Notes: generated by a model from the sequence alone, not told the origin. DNA of 64,000 bases from Spirosoma sp. KUDC1026 (GCF_013375035.1 NZ_CP056032.1:124001-188000), one strand, 5' to 3'; numbered from the stretch's first letter, positions 52,921 to 63,148 are shown. Program-made: numbers and translations.

Positions 52921-53328
52921 ATGCGAAATCCCTTCTTTTATGTTTTACTGCTCGTCCTGGTTTTGCTGGACGGCTGGCTCCTTGCGCACCCCAATCTCGT
53001 TGGCCGGGCGGGCGTGTTTTTCTTTGAATACTCGTATCTGGAAACGTTTCCAAAAGCGCTCGGTACGGTAGCCGTGATCGTTGTGCTGGCTCAACTGATT
53101 GCCTGGTTTGCCGGACGACTGGGACAGGCGGCCGGTATCGTTATTTCCGTTGGTTTGCTGGCGGCATCGGTGTTCTGGCTTTTTCAGAGTTACGTCCAGT
53201 ACAACGCGGGGGTTTACAAACTCACCGGTGCGGGTTTCCGGGCCGGGGTTATTCTCCTGCCGGGTTTGCTGGCTCTCGTCTTTGCCAATGCCGCCTGGAA
53301 ATACATTACAGGACGTAAGACAACGTAG
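52921..53328 (+). CDS. Small four-helix membrane protein
   Basis: I do not recognise this 135-residue protein. It has four hydrophobic segments at about residues 5-22, 46-66, 70-90 and 105-125, with short polar loops (GRAGVFFFEYSYLETFPK). The N-terminus is inside by the positive-inside pattern (MRNPFF, and TGRKTT at the end). It is between the divergent tricorn-like gene and pyruvate carboxylase. Confidence 0.65.
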   Translation: MRNPFFYVLLLVLVLLDGWLLAHPNLVGRAGVFFFEYSYLETFPKALGTVAVIVVLAQLIAWFAGRLGQAAGIVISVGLLAASVFWLFQSYVQYNAGVYKLTGAGFRAGVILLPGLLALVFANAAWKYITGRKTT

Positions 53329-53491
53329 CGTTCGCCATTCGTAAATCAACGCTGATCAGCATTGACCCCATTTGGCAATACAGGGCATTTTGCTAAGCTT
53401 TCTCTAAAAAGCGCACTGTTTCCCAAATTTTTCAACAATCTTGCCTTGTCATTTAACGTAATACAGCCTTAGGCCGATTTTGTTGAAAAGC

Positions 53492-56400
53492 ATGAAGGAA
53501 TACATCCGCCCGATTAAACGCCTGCTGGTTGCGAACCGGGGCGAAATTGCCATCCGTATTATGCGGGCGGCTACCGAGCTGGGCATCACCACCGTCGCTG
53601 TTTATACGTACGAAGATCGTTATTCGCTGCACCGCAACAAGGCAGACGAAGCCTACCAGATTGGCCGGGATGATGAGCCACTCAAGCCCTATCTCGACGT
53701 AGAAGGTATTATCCTGATGGCCAAACGGCACCAGGTTGACGCGATCCATCCGGGATACGGTTTCCTGTCCGAAAACGTCAAACTGGCCCGCCGGTGCCGC
53801 GAAGAAGGGATCATCTTTGTCGGCCCATCGCCCGAAGCGATGGAAGCCCTGGGCGATAAGGTCCGGGCTAAAAACCTGGCGACAACGGCCAACGTACCAC
53901 TTATTCCTGACTCCCGCGAGGAGAACATGAGTCCGGAATTTGCCCGTCAGGAAGCTGAACGGATTGGCTTCCCGGTCATGGTAAAAGCAGCCGCCGGAGG
54001 TGGTGGACGTGGTATGCGTGTGGTTCGGCAGCCGGATGATTTCGAGAAAGCATTCACCGAGGCCAAAAACGAGGCACGGAATGCATTCGGGGATGATACT
54101 ATCTTCCTCGAAAAATTCATTGAAGAACCCAAACACATCGAGGTACAGCTGCTGGGCGATCAGCACGGCAATATCGTTCACCTGTACGAACGCGACTGTT
54201 CGGTGCAACGGCGCTTCCAGAAGGTAGTCGAGATTGCCCCGTCGCTGGGACTAAAGCAGGAAACCAAGCAGAAGCTGTACGACTACGCCCTGCAACTGGG
54301 CCGCGCGGTTAATTATTCCAACGCCGGTACAGTTGAGTTCCTCGTCGATAAAAATGAGAACATCTTCTTCATTGAGGTTAACCCCCGGATTCAGGTTGAA
54401 CATACCATCACGGAGGAAATAACCGGGATCGACATCGTGCGGACGCAGTTGCTGATTGCGATGGGCTACAAACTGTCCGACAATGGTATCTTTATTCACA
54501 ACCAGGATGAGATTCCGCTGAACGGGTTCGCCATCCAGTGCCGGATTACGACGGAAGATCCCGCCAACGGCTTCAAACCCGATTTCGGGACGATCATTGC
54601 CTACCGGAACGCGGCAGGTTTTGGTATCCGTCTGGACGAGGGCAGCAGCTACGCGGGTGTCAAGATTTCGCCCTACTTCGACTCGATGATTGTGAAGGTC
54701 TCGGCGCGGGGCCGGACCCTGAAAGGTGCCTCCCAGCGGCTGGCGCGGGCGCTGGTCGAATTCCGGATTCGGGGCGTAAAAACCAACATTGGCTTCCTGC
54801 TGAACGTAATCAGCCATCCACTCTTCCAACGGGGCGAAGCGCGGGTATCGTTCATCGAGAGCCATCCCGAGCTGTTCATGCTCAAACAGCCGCAGGACCG
54901 GTCAACGCGGGTGCTCAATTACCTCGGCGATGTCATCGTAAACGGCAACCCGGAGGTTAAAAAGAAGGACGACAGCAAGGTATTTCGAATGCCCGTCGTG
55001 CCGCCCTTCGACGTATTTGGCCCGTATCCATCCGGCAATCGGGACCGGATGAAAGAACTGGGCCGCGAGGGCTTCGTGCAGTGGGTAAAGGATCAGAAAA
55101 GTATCCTGTACACCGACACGACGTTCCGCGACGGTCACCAGTCGCTGCTGGCTACCCGCGTCCGGACACAGGATTTACAGAAAGTTGCCGAAGGCTTTGC
55201 CAAGAACCACCCCGAACTGTTTTCGATGGAGGTATGGGGTGGTGCTACGTTCGACGTATCGATGCGCTTCCTGTATGAAAGCCCCTGGAAACGACTGGAA
55301 GCTCTGCGTGAAGCCATGCCGAACATGCTGCTCCAGATGCTGTTCCGGGGCTCCAACGCCGTCGGCTACTCGGCCTATCCGGATAACCTGATCGAGAAGT
55401 TCGTCGAAAATTCCTGGGAAACGGGTATTGATATCTTCCGGATTTTTGACTCGCTCAACTGGGTTGAAGCGATGAAGGTCAGTATGAAAGCCGTTCGGGA
55501 ACGCACCGACGCGCTCTGCGAAGCGGCCATCTGCTATACCGGCGACATGCTCAACCCGAACGAGCATAAAAAATATACGCTGCAGTACTACCTTGACATG
55601 GCCCGCCAGCTGGAGGACGAGGGTGCGCATCTGTTGTGTATCAAAGATATGGCTGGTCTGTTGAAACCACAGGCAGCCGACGTACTGATTCGTGAATTGA
55701 AACAGGCCGTCGATATTCCGATTCACCTGCACACCCACGACACGGCGGGTATTCAGGCCGCTACCTACCTGAAAGCCGTTGACGCCAACGTCGACATTAT
55801 CGACTGCGCCATTGGTGCCTTATCTGGCCTGACCTCGCAGCCCAATTTTAATTCCGTCGTGGCCATGATGCAGGACCACGAGCGCGAATGTCCCATCGAT
55901 CTGAAGTCACTGAACGCCTATTCCACCTACTGGGAAGATGTTCGGGAATACTACTATCCGTTTGAGTCGGGGATGAAAGCGGGCAGCGCGGAAGTCTACG
56001 AAAATGAGATTCCGGGGGGTCAGTATTCCAATCTGCGGCCACAAGCCAACGCAACGGGCCTGGGCGACAAGTTCGAACTACTGAAGAAAAACTACGTCGT
56101 TGCCAACCAATTGTTCGGCGACATCGTCAAGGTAACGCCGTCCTCGAAAGTGGTGGGCGACATGGCCATTTTCATGACAGCCAACAACCTGACGCCCGAC
56201 GATATCCGGGAGCAGGGTGAGTCGCTGGCCTTTCCGGAGTCGGTAAAAGAATTCATGAAGGGGATTCTGGGGCAGCCCGTTGGCGGTTTCCCGAAAGACA
56301 TTCAGGAAATTATTCTGAAAGGCGAAGAACCGATCACGGGTCGCCCGAACGAGCACCTGAAACCAATCGATTTCGACGCGGATTTCAAGACGTTCCAGGA

Positions 56401-56944
56401 GAAATACCCCAAGAACGACGGCTTCCTGGATTACCTGTCGTACCAGATGTACCCGAAGGTATACGATGAGTACTACAAAGCCAACGAGCAGTACGGTGAT
56501 GTCAGCATCATTCCGACGCCCGCCTTCCTGTTTGGGCTGAAGGAGAACGAAGAGATCCTGATCAACATTGAAGCCGGTAAGACTATTCTGGTACGGCTGC
56601 TGTTCGTATCGGAACCCGATGAATTCGGGATGCGGACCATTACGTTCGAACTGAACGGCCAGAGCCGACAGGTGCAGGTTCGTGATAAATCGTCGAAAGT
56701 CGAAAAAGAAATCAATGCCAAGGTCAGCAAACCCGGCGATGTGGGTGCCCCGCTGCAGGGCCGCCTGACCCGGATTCTGGTTCAGGAAGGTGACACGGTG
56801 AAGAAAAACCAGCCACTGTTTGTGATCGAAGCTATGAAGATGGAAAGTATCGTCTCGGCGCCCAAAGAAGGGAAGATCAGCAAGATCGTTCTGAAAGAAG
56901 GCACCGTAGTTGAACAGGATGACTGGGTCGTTGACATGGCCTGA
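53492..56944 (+). CDS. pyc: Pyruvate carboxylase
   Basis: The ATG at 53492 gives 1150 residues, the normal length of a single-chain enzyme. Domains in order: biotin carboxylase (KRLLVANRGEIAIRIMRAA, ATP-grasp loop AAAGGGGRGMRVV), carboxyltransferase (LYTDTTFRDGHQSLLATRV) and a biotin-carrier domain with the biotinylated lysine in EAMKMES near the C-terminus. It makes oxaloacetate from pyruvate, bicarbonate and ATP. A terminator follows 20 bases after the stop. Confidence 0.96.
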   Translation: MKEYIRPIKRLLVANRGEIAIRIMRAATELGITTVAVYTYEDRYSLHRNKADEAYQIGRDDEPLKPYLDVEGIILMAKRHQVDAIHPGYGFLSENVKLARRCREEGIIFVGPSPEAMEALGDKVRAKNLATTANVPLIPDSREENMSPEFARQEAERIGFPVMVKAAAGGGGRGMRVVRQPDDFEKAFTEAKNEARNAFGDDTIFLEKFIEEPKHIEVQLLGDQHGNIVHLYERDCSVQRRFQKVVEIAPSLGLKQETKQKLYDYALQLGRAVNYSNAGTVEFLVDKNENIFFIEVNPRIQVEHTITEEITGIDIVRTQLLIAMGYKLSDNGIFIHNQDEIPLNGFAIQCRITTEDPANGFKPDFGTIIAYRNAAGFGIRLDEGSSYAGVKISPYFDSMIVKVSARGRTLKGASQRLARALVEFRIRGVKTNIGFLLNVISHPLFQRGEARVSFIESHPELFMLKQPQDRSTRVLNYLGDVIVNGNPEVKKKDDSKVFRMPVVPPFDVFGPYPSGNRDRMKELGREGFVQWVKDQKSILYTDTTFRDGHQSLLATRVRTQDLQKVAEGFAKNHPELFSMEVWGGATFDVSMRFLYESPWKRLEALREAMPNMLLQMLFRGSNAVGYSAYPDNLIEKFVENSWETGIDIFRIFDSLNWVEAMKVSMKAVRERTDALCEAAICYTGDMLNPNEHKKYTLQYYLDMARQLEDEGAHLLCIKDMAGLLKPQAADVLIRELKQAVDIPIHLHTHDTAGIQAATYLKAVDANVDIIDCAIGALSGLTSQPNFNSVVAMMQDHERECPIDLKSLNAYSTYWEDVREYYYPFESGMKAGSAEVYENEIPGGQYSNLRPQANATGLGDKFELLKKNYVVANQLFGDIVKVTPSSKVVGDMAIFMTANNLTPDDIREQGESLAFPESVKEFMKGILGQPVGGFPKDIQEIILKGEEPITGRPNEHLKPIDFDADFKTFQEKYPKNDGFLDYLSYQMYPKVYDEYYKANEQYGDVSIIPTPAFLFGLKENEEILINIEAGKTILVRLLFVSEPDEFGMRTITFELNGQSRQVQVRDKSSKVEKEINAKVSKPGDVGAPLQGRLTRILVQEGDTVKKNQPLFVIEAMKMESIVSAPKEGKISKIVLKEGTVVEQDDWVVDMA

Positions 56945-56961
56945 TCCTGTTCGTCTAATTT

Positions 56962-57000
56962 ATCAAAAAGCCCCACCGCGAACCGGTGGGGCTTTTTGAT
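56962..57000 (+). terminator. Terminator after pyc
   Basis: Arms 56962-56978 and 56984-57000 are 17-bp perfect complements (core AAAAAGCCCCACCG) ending in a T run on the plus strand. Confidence 0.85.
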
Positions 57001-57066
57001 TATAGAACACCAACTAACATTACTAGCTGTCAGCAAGTTATATTGATCAAACAGTTACGAATCCGC

Positions 57067-57462
57067 ATGGAAAACAGACCACCTATTCCACCCTATTCGA
57101 GTTCGTCCGGGCAACCACCTTTGAGCGATTCCGACAGCCGCACCTGGGCCGTTATTACGCACCTGAGCGCCATCCCCGGCTCATTTGTGGTAATCGGCAG
57201 CGTTATTGCGCCACTCATTATCTGGCAGATTCAAAAAGAACGTTCCGAATTTGTGAATTTCCACGGCAAGGAAGCTGTTAACTTTAACATTACAATGGCT
57301 TTGGCGGCTGCCGTCTGCTTTGTCCTGTTTTTGATTTTAGTGGGCATTTTCCTGATCTGGATTGTTGGCGCCGTCTGGCTCATCTTTACCGTCATTGCCG
57401 CCATCAAAGCCAGCAACGGCGAGTACTACCGATACCCGATCAGCTTTCGATTTATCAGATAA
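57067..57462 (+). CDS. DUF4870 membrane protein
   Basis: The ATG at 57067 gives 131 residues. A proline/serine-rich N-terminus (PPIPPYSSSSGQPP) precedes a DUF4870 core with TWAVITHLSAIPG, APLIIWQIQKERSEFVNFHGKEAVNFNI and two hydrophobic helices near residues 75-120. This is a small inner-membrane family of unknown role. A longer frame extends into the pyc terminator and was rejected. Confidence 0.8.
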   Translation: MENRPPIPPYSSSSGQPPLSDSDSRTWAVITHLSAIPGSFVVIGSVIAPLIIWQIQKERSEFVNFHGKEAVNFNITMALAAAVCFVLFLILVGIFLIWIVGAVWLIFTVIAAIKASNGEYYRYPISFRFIR

Positions 57463-57583
57463 TACGTATTGTTTTATGCTACTACGCCGTTGAAAACAGC
57501 CTCACTCTGTTTTTAACGGCGTAGTTCGTTTATCCCGCCTATTCCGGTACTTTTACCAACTGCTTATTAAGACGTTTGACTTT

Positions 57584-58438
57584 ATGAATCCAAAATTTGG
57601 GGCTTCACTCCTATCCTGGATCCCACCCCGCTGGACACCCGAGGGTGGTTTGTACGCCATTCAGAAAACAGCTGCAGCCGGCTTCGACCTATTGGAAATT
57701 CTGCTGCCCCCGTCGATGGAGTTTGACGCCGTAACGGTAAAAAAGCAGTTAGCGGATCATAGCCTGTCGGCAGTGTGCTCCCTGAACCTACCCCCCACGG
57801 CGCACATTCCCTTTCATCCGCAGGAAGCTACCCGTCTCATAAAGGCAGCGCTCGACAAAACGGCCCAGCTCGACGTAACGTTTTTGGGCGGTGTGTTGCA
57901 CAGCGGCATCGGTGTATTCAGCGGCCAGCCACGTACGCCGGAAGAAGAGAACACTGTTTGCGAAGTTTGGGCCGACGTAGCCGATTATGCCCTTCAGTTG
58001 GGCATTACTATCGGCATTGAGCCCATCAACCGCTACGAAAGTTACGTCTGTACCTCCGCCGACGACGTACTGGGTTTCCTGAAACGTATCAATAAGCCGA
58101 ATCTGGGACTGCACCTCGATACGTTTCACATGAACATTGAGGAATCGAATTTCTATGATCCGGTTGTCGGCGCAGGATCGTCGCTGAAGCACGTTCACAT
58201 GACCGAAAGCGATCGGGGCATGCTCGGAGAAGGCAATGTGCACTGGGACGATCTGTTTCGGGCGCTGAAAGCGATCAGCTACGACGGTAATCTGGTACTG
58301 GAAAATTTTTCATCGGCTGTACCGGGTATGGCCAGTGCCGTGTCGCTCTGGCGTCCGTCGCGCTACGACGCCGACGAACTGGCCAAAGGCAGCCTGGCAT
58401 TCATGCGCCGGAAAGTAGACGAGTTTAACCAGCAGTAA
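57584..58438 (+). CDS. TIM-barrel sugar isomerase/epimerase
   Basis: The 284-residue protein is of the xylose-isomerase-like (AP2Ec) superfamily. A metal site can be drawn from E146 (GIEPINRYE), D179 (LHLDTFHMN), H205 (KHVHMTE) and E240 (VLENFSS), the usual set of D-tagatose/psicose 3-epimerases. The HMTESDRGMLGEG loop also fits. Substrate is a ketose, not identifiable from sequence alone. It overlaps nothing; the VOC gene begins 2 bases after its stop. Confidence 0.85.
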   Translation: MNPKFGASLLSWIPPRWTPEGGLYAIQKTAAAGFDLLEILLPPSMEFDAVTVKKQLADHSLSAVCSLNLPPTAHIPFHPQEATRLIKAALDKTAQLDVTFLGGVLHSGIGVFSGQPRTPEEENTVCEVWADVADYALQLGITIGIEPINRYESYVCTSADDVLGFLKRINKPNLGLHLDTFHMNIEESNFYDPVVGAGSSLKHVHMTESDRGMLGEGNVHWDDLFRALKAISYDGNLVLENFSSAVPGMASAVSLWRPSRYDADELAKGSLAFMRRKVDEFNQQ

Positions 58439-58440
58439 TT

Positions 58441-58797
58441 ATGATTCAATTCAAGCGGTTAGACCACATTCTGGTTTCCATACCGGAAGGCAAAACAGCC
58501 GAGGCTCGTGCTTTTTACCGCGACGTGCTTGAGTTGACCGAAATTCCAGGTAATCATCCGAAGGGAGCTATCTGGTTTACCATCGCCGACATTCAACTGC
58601 ATTTGCGGGAAGAAGCGGGCGGTTATTACTCCGCCCGGCATCCGGCCTTCGAAGTTCTTGACCTGGAAGCCGCTAAACAGGATTTGATTCAGAAAGGAGT
58701 CAGCCTTGCGTATTCCTCTGAAATCGACGGTCGGCAGCGGTTCTTCATTCGCGATCCCTTCGATAACCGGATTGAGTTTTTGCAGTACAATGCGTAG
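58441..58797 (+). CDS. Glyoxalase/VOC-superfamily protein
   Basis: The 118-residue protein has two VOC half-modules: KRLDHILVSIPEGKTAEARAFYRDVLELTEIP and HPAFEVLDLEAAKQDLIQKG to DPFDNRIEFLQY. The metal-ligand histidine (LDHILV) and glutamate (IEFLQY) positions are present. It may be a dioxygenase, lyase or resistance protein; no substrate is inferred. Its stop codon lies inside the stem of the terminator that follows. Confidence 0.85.
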   Translation: MIQFKRLDHILVSIPEGKTAEARAFYRDVLELTEIPGNHPKGAIWFTIADIQLHLREEAGGYYSARHPAFEVLDLEAAKQDLIQKGVSLAYSSEIDGRQRFFIRDPFDNRIEFLQYNA

Positions 58798-58830
58798 CAA
58801 ACAAGGGCTCTTCAAGAGCCCTTGTTTGCT
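58796..58830. terminator. Bidirectional terminator overlapping the VOC stop codon
   Basis: Arms 58796-58812 and 58814-58830 are 17-bp perfect complements around one central base. The left arm begins inside the stop codon of the VOC gene; the RND gene ends 5 bases beyond on the other strand. Confidence 0.75.
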
Positions 58831-58834
58831 TTTG

Positions 58835-61800
58835 TTAAATCTCCGTTCCTTCTTCAATCGGTTCGGGCTGCGGTTTTCCGTCAATACCGACAGTTGGGCG
58901 CATCCGACGGCGGTTAACCAGGTAAAACAGGGGAGGAATCAGAAGGGGCGTAAAGATCAACGTTGTTGTCAGGCCGCCGATAATCACCGTGGCTAGTGGC
59001 CGCTGCACATCGGAGCCGATACCGCTCGAAATAGCCGCTGGAACCAGACCAATGATCGCCACGACCATGATCGCCATGATGGCTCGGAACTGTTCCTGCG
59101 CCGTGTCGATAGTGATTTCCAGCAGTGACTTATCGCTATGTTCCAGACTCCGGTTTAGCGCCGACACCAGCAGTACCCCCGCCATTACCGATATACCAAA
59201 GATAGACACGAAACCAACCCCGGCCGATACGTTGAAGTTGTACCCACGTAACAGCAGCGAGACTATGCCACCCGCCAGGGCAAACAGCAGACAGGTCAGC
59301 GTCAGCAACGTATCACGCACGTTGCCGTAGAGCATGAACAGGAAGAGAAACACCACAACAATCGTCAGCGGAATCGAAATAGCCAGTTGGCCGCCCGCCC
59401 GTTCGAGGTTTTCGTACTGACCACCGTAGATGATGCTGTAGCCCTCCGGAATGTGGACGTGCTGGCTTACTTTCTGGCTGATCTCGCGTACGAAGCCACC
59501 CTGGTCGCGCCCACGAATGTTGGTCCGGACAGTAATCATCCGCTTGCCGTTGATGCGGTAGATATTCGTCTGCCCCTGTACGTAACGAATGTCAGCCAGT
59601 TCGCTCATTGGAATCAGAGCGCCCGTGGCGGAGGGCACCTGTAACTGCCGGATGGCGTCAATACTCCCCCGGCTCTCAGGCGTAAAGCGTACCACGATAT
59701 CGTATCGTTTAGCCTCATCGTAGATCGAACCCACCGCCTTGCCACCAATGGCCGCTTCGATCATGCCTTCAATTTCGGATACGTTGATACCGTACCGAGC
59801 CGCGGCCGGGCGGTTGATGCGAATGGCCAGTTGATCCTGTGGTCCTTCCTGTTCAATATTCACGGATACGGCCCCGTTCATGCCACGTACCAGCGCAGCG
59901 ATGCTATCCGCTTTGGACCGCATCAGTGTCAGGTCATTACCGACCACCGAAATAGCCAGGTCAGCCGCGCTGCCCGTCACGATCTCCATCACCTGATCAA
60001 TAATCGGCTGACCGGACGAGAAGAACGCACCAGGAAATGCTTCCTGTAGCTCGGCCTGCATCGACCGGACAATTTCTTTTTTGGATATACTGTCTGACCA
60101 GGTACTGTAGTCCTTCAGCCCTACCAGGATTTCAGTCCGGTCCGACGGGAACGGGTCAGTACCGTCGTCGTTACGTCCCGATTGGGTGATGACGAAACTG
60201 ACGGGTTTGTATTTGCCGATGATATCGCGGATTTTGGGCGCGATCTTGGCGTTTTCCTGAATCGTAATCCCCGACGGCATGAATGCCCGCATGAAGATCG
60301 AACCTTCGTCCAGTTCCGGCAGGAACTCGGTACCGAGCTTCAGGCCAAAGCCGATCATGACCAGCACAATCGTCATTCCTACACCTACGACCAGCCGGGG
60401 CTGCCGGAACAACGCCGACCGCAGGAGCCGCTGATAACCCCGCTCCAGGGGCGACAACAGAAAGTTTTTGTGTTCTTTCAGCGGCTTCCCGTTCGGGTCG
60501 AGTGCTTTACGGAACGCGAAAGAAATCAACACCGGAATCAGCGTCAGGGCACAGAGCAACGACCCGATTACGGCAAACGACAACGTCAGTGCCATTGGGC
60601 TGAAGAGCTTCCCTTCTACCCGCTGCATCAGCAGGATTGGCATATACGCCAGAATGATGATCGTGACCGAGAAGAAAATCTCCCGCGCCACTTCGCCCGC
60701 CGATTTGGTCGTAACCGTGACCAGCCCTTCCGTTCGGTCCGTCGGTCGCGGGGACCGGTATCGTCGAATCAAATGCTCGGCCATCACACTCGCGCCATCC
60801 ACGATGATCCCGAAGTCGATAGCGCCCAGTGAGAGTAGATTAGCCGGGATGCCGACGAGTTTCATCAGGATAAACGCAAACAGCAGCGAAAACGGAATCG
60901 TCACCGTAACGACCAGCGCGGCCCGGAGACTCCCCAGGAACAGAACGAGCAGGATCGCGACAATCGAAATCCCTTCGATCAGCGTGTGCGCTACGGTTTC
61001 GAGCGAATGGTCGATCAGGAAGCCCCGGTCGTATAGAATCCGCAGATGAACGCCTTTGGGCAGTTCTCGCGCTTCCAGATCAGCGATCTTTTCTTTCAGC
61101 AGTTCCAGTACCTCGCTGGGGTTCTCCCCCCGACGTAACAGGACAATCCCTTCCGTTGAACCAACCGCATCCAGGTGTTCATCCGGAATCCGGTAGCCCA
61201 GAATCCCCGAGGGTGACGGTGGATTGATTTCCACGCTGGCGACGTCCCGGACGAATACGGGTACGCCTTCGTTGGTTTTCAGAACGATGTTCTGTACATC
61301 CTCAGGCGTTTTCAACGCGCCTAACCCACGAACAGCAAACCCCTGTCCACCCCGAGCGACGATATTCCCCCCCGTGTTCTGATTGTTTTTCTGCAGGGCA
61401 TCGACCACCTCTTGCAACGTCAGGTCGAATTTGCGCAGCTTGGCAGGGTCCGGAATAACCTGGTATTGTTTGATGGGGCCGCCGAAGGTCGTTACGTCGG
61501 CTAGGCCAGGCACCTGCAGGAGTTGCGGAATGATGACCCAGTCCTGCAGATCGCGCAGTTGCATGGGCGTGAACGTAGCCGGCGCTTCGATCACGTACCG
61601 GTAAATTTCACCCACTGCGGTTGTCAACGGAGCCAGTTCCGGCTCGACGCCATCGGGCAACTGCGCGTTACTGAGCCGTTCTATGATCTGCTGCCGGGCG
61701 AAATAGTCGGTTACGGTTTCGTCGAAGTTAAGCTGCACCACCGACAGCCCGAAAATCGTTCGCGACCGGCGATCTGTTACGTGTGGTACGTTGTTAAGCA

Positions 61801-62014
61801 CCCGCTCAATGGGAATTGTCACCTGCTGCTCGACCTCCTCGGCGGCCCGTCCGTCGTATTTCGCAATGACGACAACGTTGGTATCGGCAATATCCGGGTA
61901 GGCTTCGATCTTGAGCAGTTTGAAGCACCACAGGCCCAGCCCCATCATTGCAACCGCCAGCCCAACAACGGCCCAGCGGTTGCGCAGGGAAAACGTGATT
62001 AATTTCTGAATCAT
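58835..62014 (-). CDS. RND efflux pump permease (CzcA/CusA type)
   Basis: The 1059-residue protein has twelve membrane helices in the RND pattern, an N-terminal helix with the IEAYPDIADTNV segment, and the motif DFGIIVDGASVMAEHL in the fourth-helix region. The large periplasmic loops carry RGGQGFAVRGLGAL-type features. It matches heavy-metal efflux (HME) RND permeases more than AcrB drug pumps by the DFG element; the metal is not predictable. The adaptor and TolC-like genes lie upstream in the same direction, forming a tripartite pump. Confidence 0.92.
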   Translation of the reverse strand: MIQKLITFSLRNRWAVVGLAVAMMGLGLWCFKLLKIEAYPDIADTNVVVIAKYDGRAAEEVEQQVTIPIERVLNNVPHVTDRRSRTIFGLSVVQLNFDETVTDYFARQQIIERLSNAQLPDGVEPELAPLTTAVGEIYRYVIEAPATFTPMQLRDLQDWVIIPQLLQVPGLADVTTFGGPIKQYQVIPDPAKLRKFDLTLQEVVDALQKNNQNTGGNIVARGGQGFAVRGLGALKTPEDVQNIVLKTNEGVPVFVRDVASVEINPPSPSGILGYRIPDEHLDAVGSTEGIVLLRRGENPSEVLELLKEKIADLEARELPKGVHLRILYDRGFLIDHSLETVAHTLIEGISIVAILLVLFLGSLRAALVVTVTIPFSLLFAFILMKLVGIPANLLSLGAIDFGIIVDGASVMAEHLIRRYRSPRPTDRTEGLVTVTTKSAGEVAREIFFSVTIIILAYMPILLMQRVEGKLFSPMALTLSFAVIGSLLCALTLIPVLISFAFRKALDPNGKPLKEHKNFLLSPLERGYQRLLRSALFRQPRLVVGVGMTIVLVMIGFGLKLGTEFLPELDEGSIFMRAFMPSGITIQENAKIAPKIRDIIGKYKPVSFVITQSGRNDDGTDPFPSDRTEILVGLKDYSTWSDSISKKEIVRSMQAELQEAFPGAFFSSGQPIIDQVMEIVTGSAADLAISVVGNDLTLMRSKADSIAALVRGMNGAVSVNIEQEGPQDQLAIRINRPAAARYGINVSEIEGMIEAAIGGKAVGSIYDEAKRYDIVVRFTPESRGSIDAIRQLQVPSATGALIPMSELADIRYVQGQTNIYRINGKRMITVRTNIRGRDQGGFVREISQKVSQHVHIPEGYSIIYGGQYENLERAGGQLAISIPLTIVVVFLFLFMLYGNVRDTLLTLTCLLFALAGGIVSLLLRGYNFNVSAGVGFVSIFGISVMAGVLLVSALNRSLEHSDKSLLEITIDTAQEQFRAIMAIMVVAIIGLVPAAISSGIGSDVQRPLATVIIGGLTTTLIFTPLLIPPLFYLVNRRRMRPTVGIDGKPQPEPIEEGTEI

Positions 62015-62023
62015 AAATGGGAG

Positions 62024-62146
62024 GAGGAAAGGAAGAAGACTGGAAACGAGGAGAATGGATAAAGGAACAAGGAGGAGTCCGCAATCTTAACGCAGTAGCT
62101 TATTGCCTCTTTCTCCTTGTTCCATGTTCCATTTTTTCCTTTCCTC
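62024..62146. repeat. Purine/pyrimidine hairpin between adaptor and permease genes
   Basis: Pairing blocks are 62024-62034 with 62136-62146 (GAGGAAAGGAA), 62054-62059 with 62127-62132, and 62064-62073 with 62113-62122. Together they form a long imperfect stem, possibly an attenuator or processing site in the efflux operon. Confidence 0.5.
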
Positions 62147-62154
62147 TTAAAAAA

Positions 62155-63117
62155 TTAATACCCAAAACTTAGTCCTTTTAACTGCAATGTATTGGCAGCA
62201 ACAACAGCGTCTTCGTTGCGTAAGCCGTTCTGTACTACAATGCGGTTGTTTTGCTGCTGACCGAGCTGAACCGGGCGACGCTCGATGCTCTTTGGTCCGG
62301 TTTTCACGAAGACGTAATCCTGGCCCTGCACCGTTACCACGGCGTCGCGCGAGACCGTGATAGAATTTCCTTCGACCACGCCAAACTGCACCGTAGCGTA
62401 CATACCCGCTTTCAGGCGCCCGTCGGGATTGTCAACGGCAATACGCAGTTTAATCTGACGGGTGGTGTTGTCTACGTAATCGTTGATATCGTCAATCCGT
62501 CCCTGAAAGTGCTGGTTCGGGAACGAAGCAAAGTTGAGCGTACAGGGCAGGCCCTTCCGGATGCTGCCGAACTGATTTTCCGGAATCTCACAGACTACCA
62601 GACTGGTGTTGGGTTTGGCGCGACGTAACGCTTCCGGATCGAAACCGGCTAGTTTCAGCGTAGCCTCATCGCTGATAATGGCCGCTTCTTCGTTAGCCAG
62701 CTGGGTCTGCGCTTCGATGACTTCCTTGCCCGATGCGGCCCCGTGCGCCTGTAAATCGCGCACCCGCGCCAGGTTGCCCCGCTGGGTCTGAATATTGATC
62801 CGGTGCTGCAGAATGGCCGTATAATTCGCCGACAGATCCGGATTATCGAACAGCACCAGCCGCTCGGATGGGCTTTCGATAGAACGAACCACCATAGCCG
62901 CTACGTGACCGGGAGCCGAAAAATCATTCCGGATAGCGCCGGGCTGCGCCGGTTCCGTCGTAAATGGCTTTATCATAGCCGCGTCGGGAAACGTAATTTT
63001 CTTCCCGTCGGCACTCACTTCGGGCCGGGGGATAGCCGTCACTACCGGCTTGGATTTTTCTTTGCAGGAGACCGTAATGAGCCCCAGCAGGATAACAACA
63101 TGACGAAGCGATATCAT
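62155..63117 (-). CDS. RND efflux periplasmic adaptor lipoprotein
   Basis: The 320-residue protein begins with a lipoprotein signal (GLITVSC, cysteine 18). A hairpin-like coiled segment is at about residues 100-155 (YTAILQHRINIQTQRGNLARV), followed by beta-barrel and membrane-proximal domains (GRIDDINDYVDNTTRQIKLRIAV, GMYATVQFGV). It links the permease to the TolC-like channel. It is shorter than many CusB proteins. The permease gene follows 140 bases later behind a large hairpin. Confidence 0.88.
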   Translation of the reverse strand: MISLRHVVILLGLITVSCKEKSKPVVTAIPRPEVSADGKKITFPDAAMIKPFTTEPAQPGAIRNDFSAPGHVAAMVVRSIESPSERLVLFDNPDLSANYTAILQHRINIQTQRGNLARVRDLQAHGAASGKEVIEAQTQLANEEAAIISDEATLKLAGFDPEALRRAKPNTSLVVCEIPENQFGSIRKGLPCTLNFASFPNQHFQGRIDDINDYVDNTTRQIKLRIAVDNPDGRLKAGMYATVQFGVVEGNSITVSRDAVVTVQGQDYVFVKTGPKSIERRPVQLGQQQNNRIVVQNGLRNEDAVVAANTLQLKGLSFGY

Positions 63118-63148
63118 TTTTGCGAGTAACTAGCCTGAAGATTGCGGA

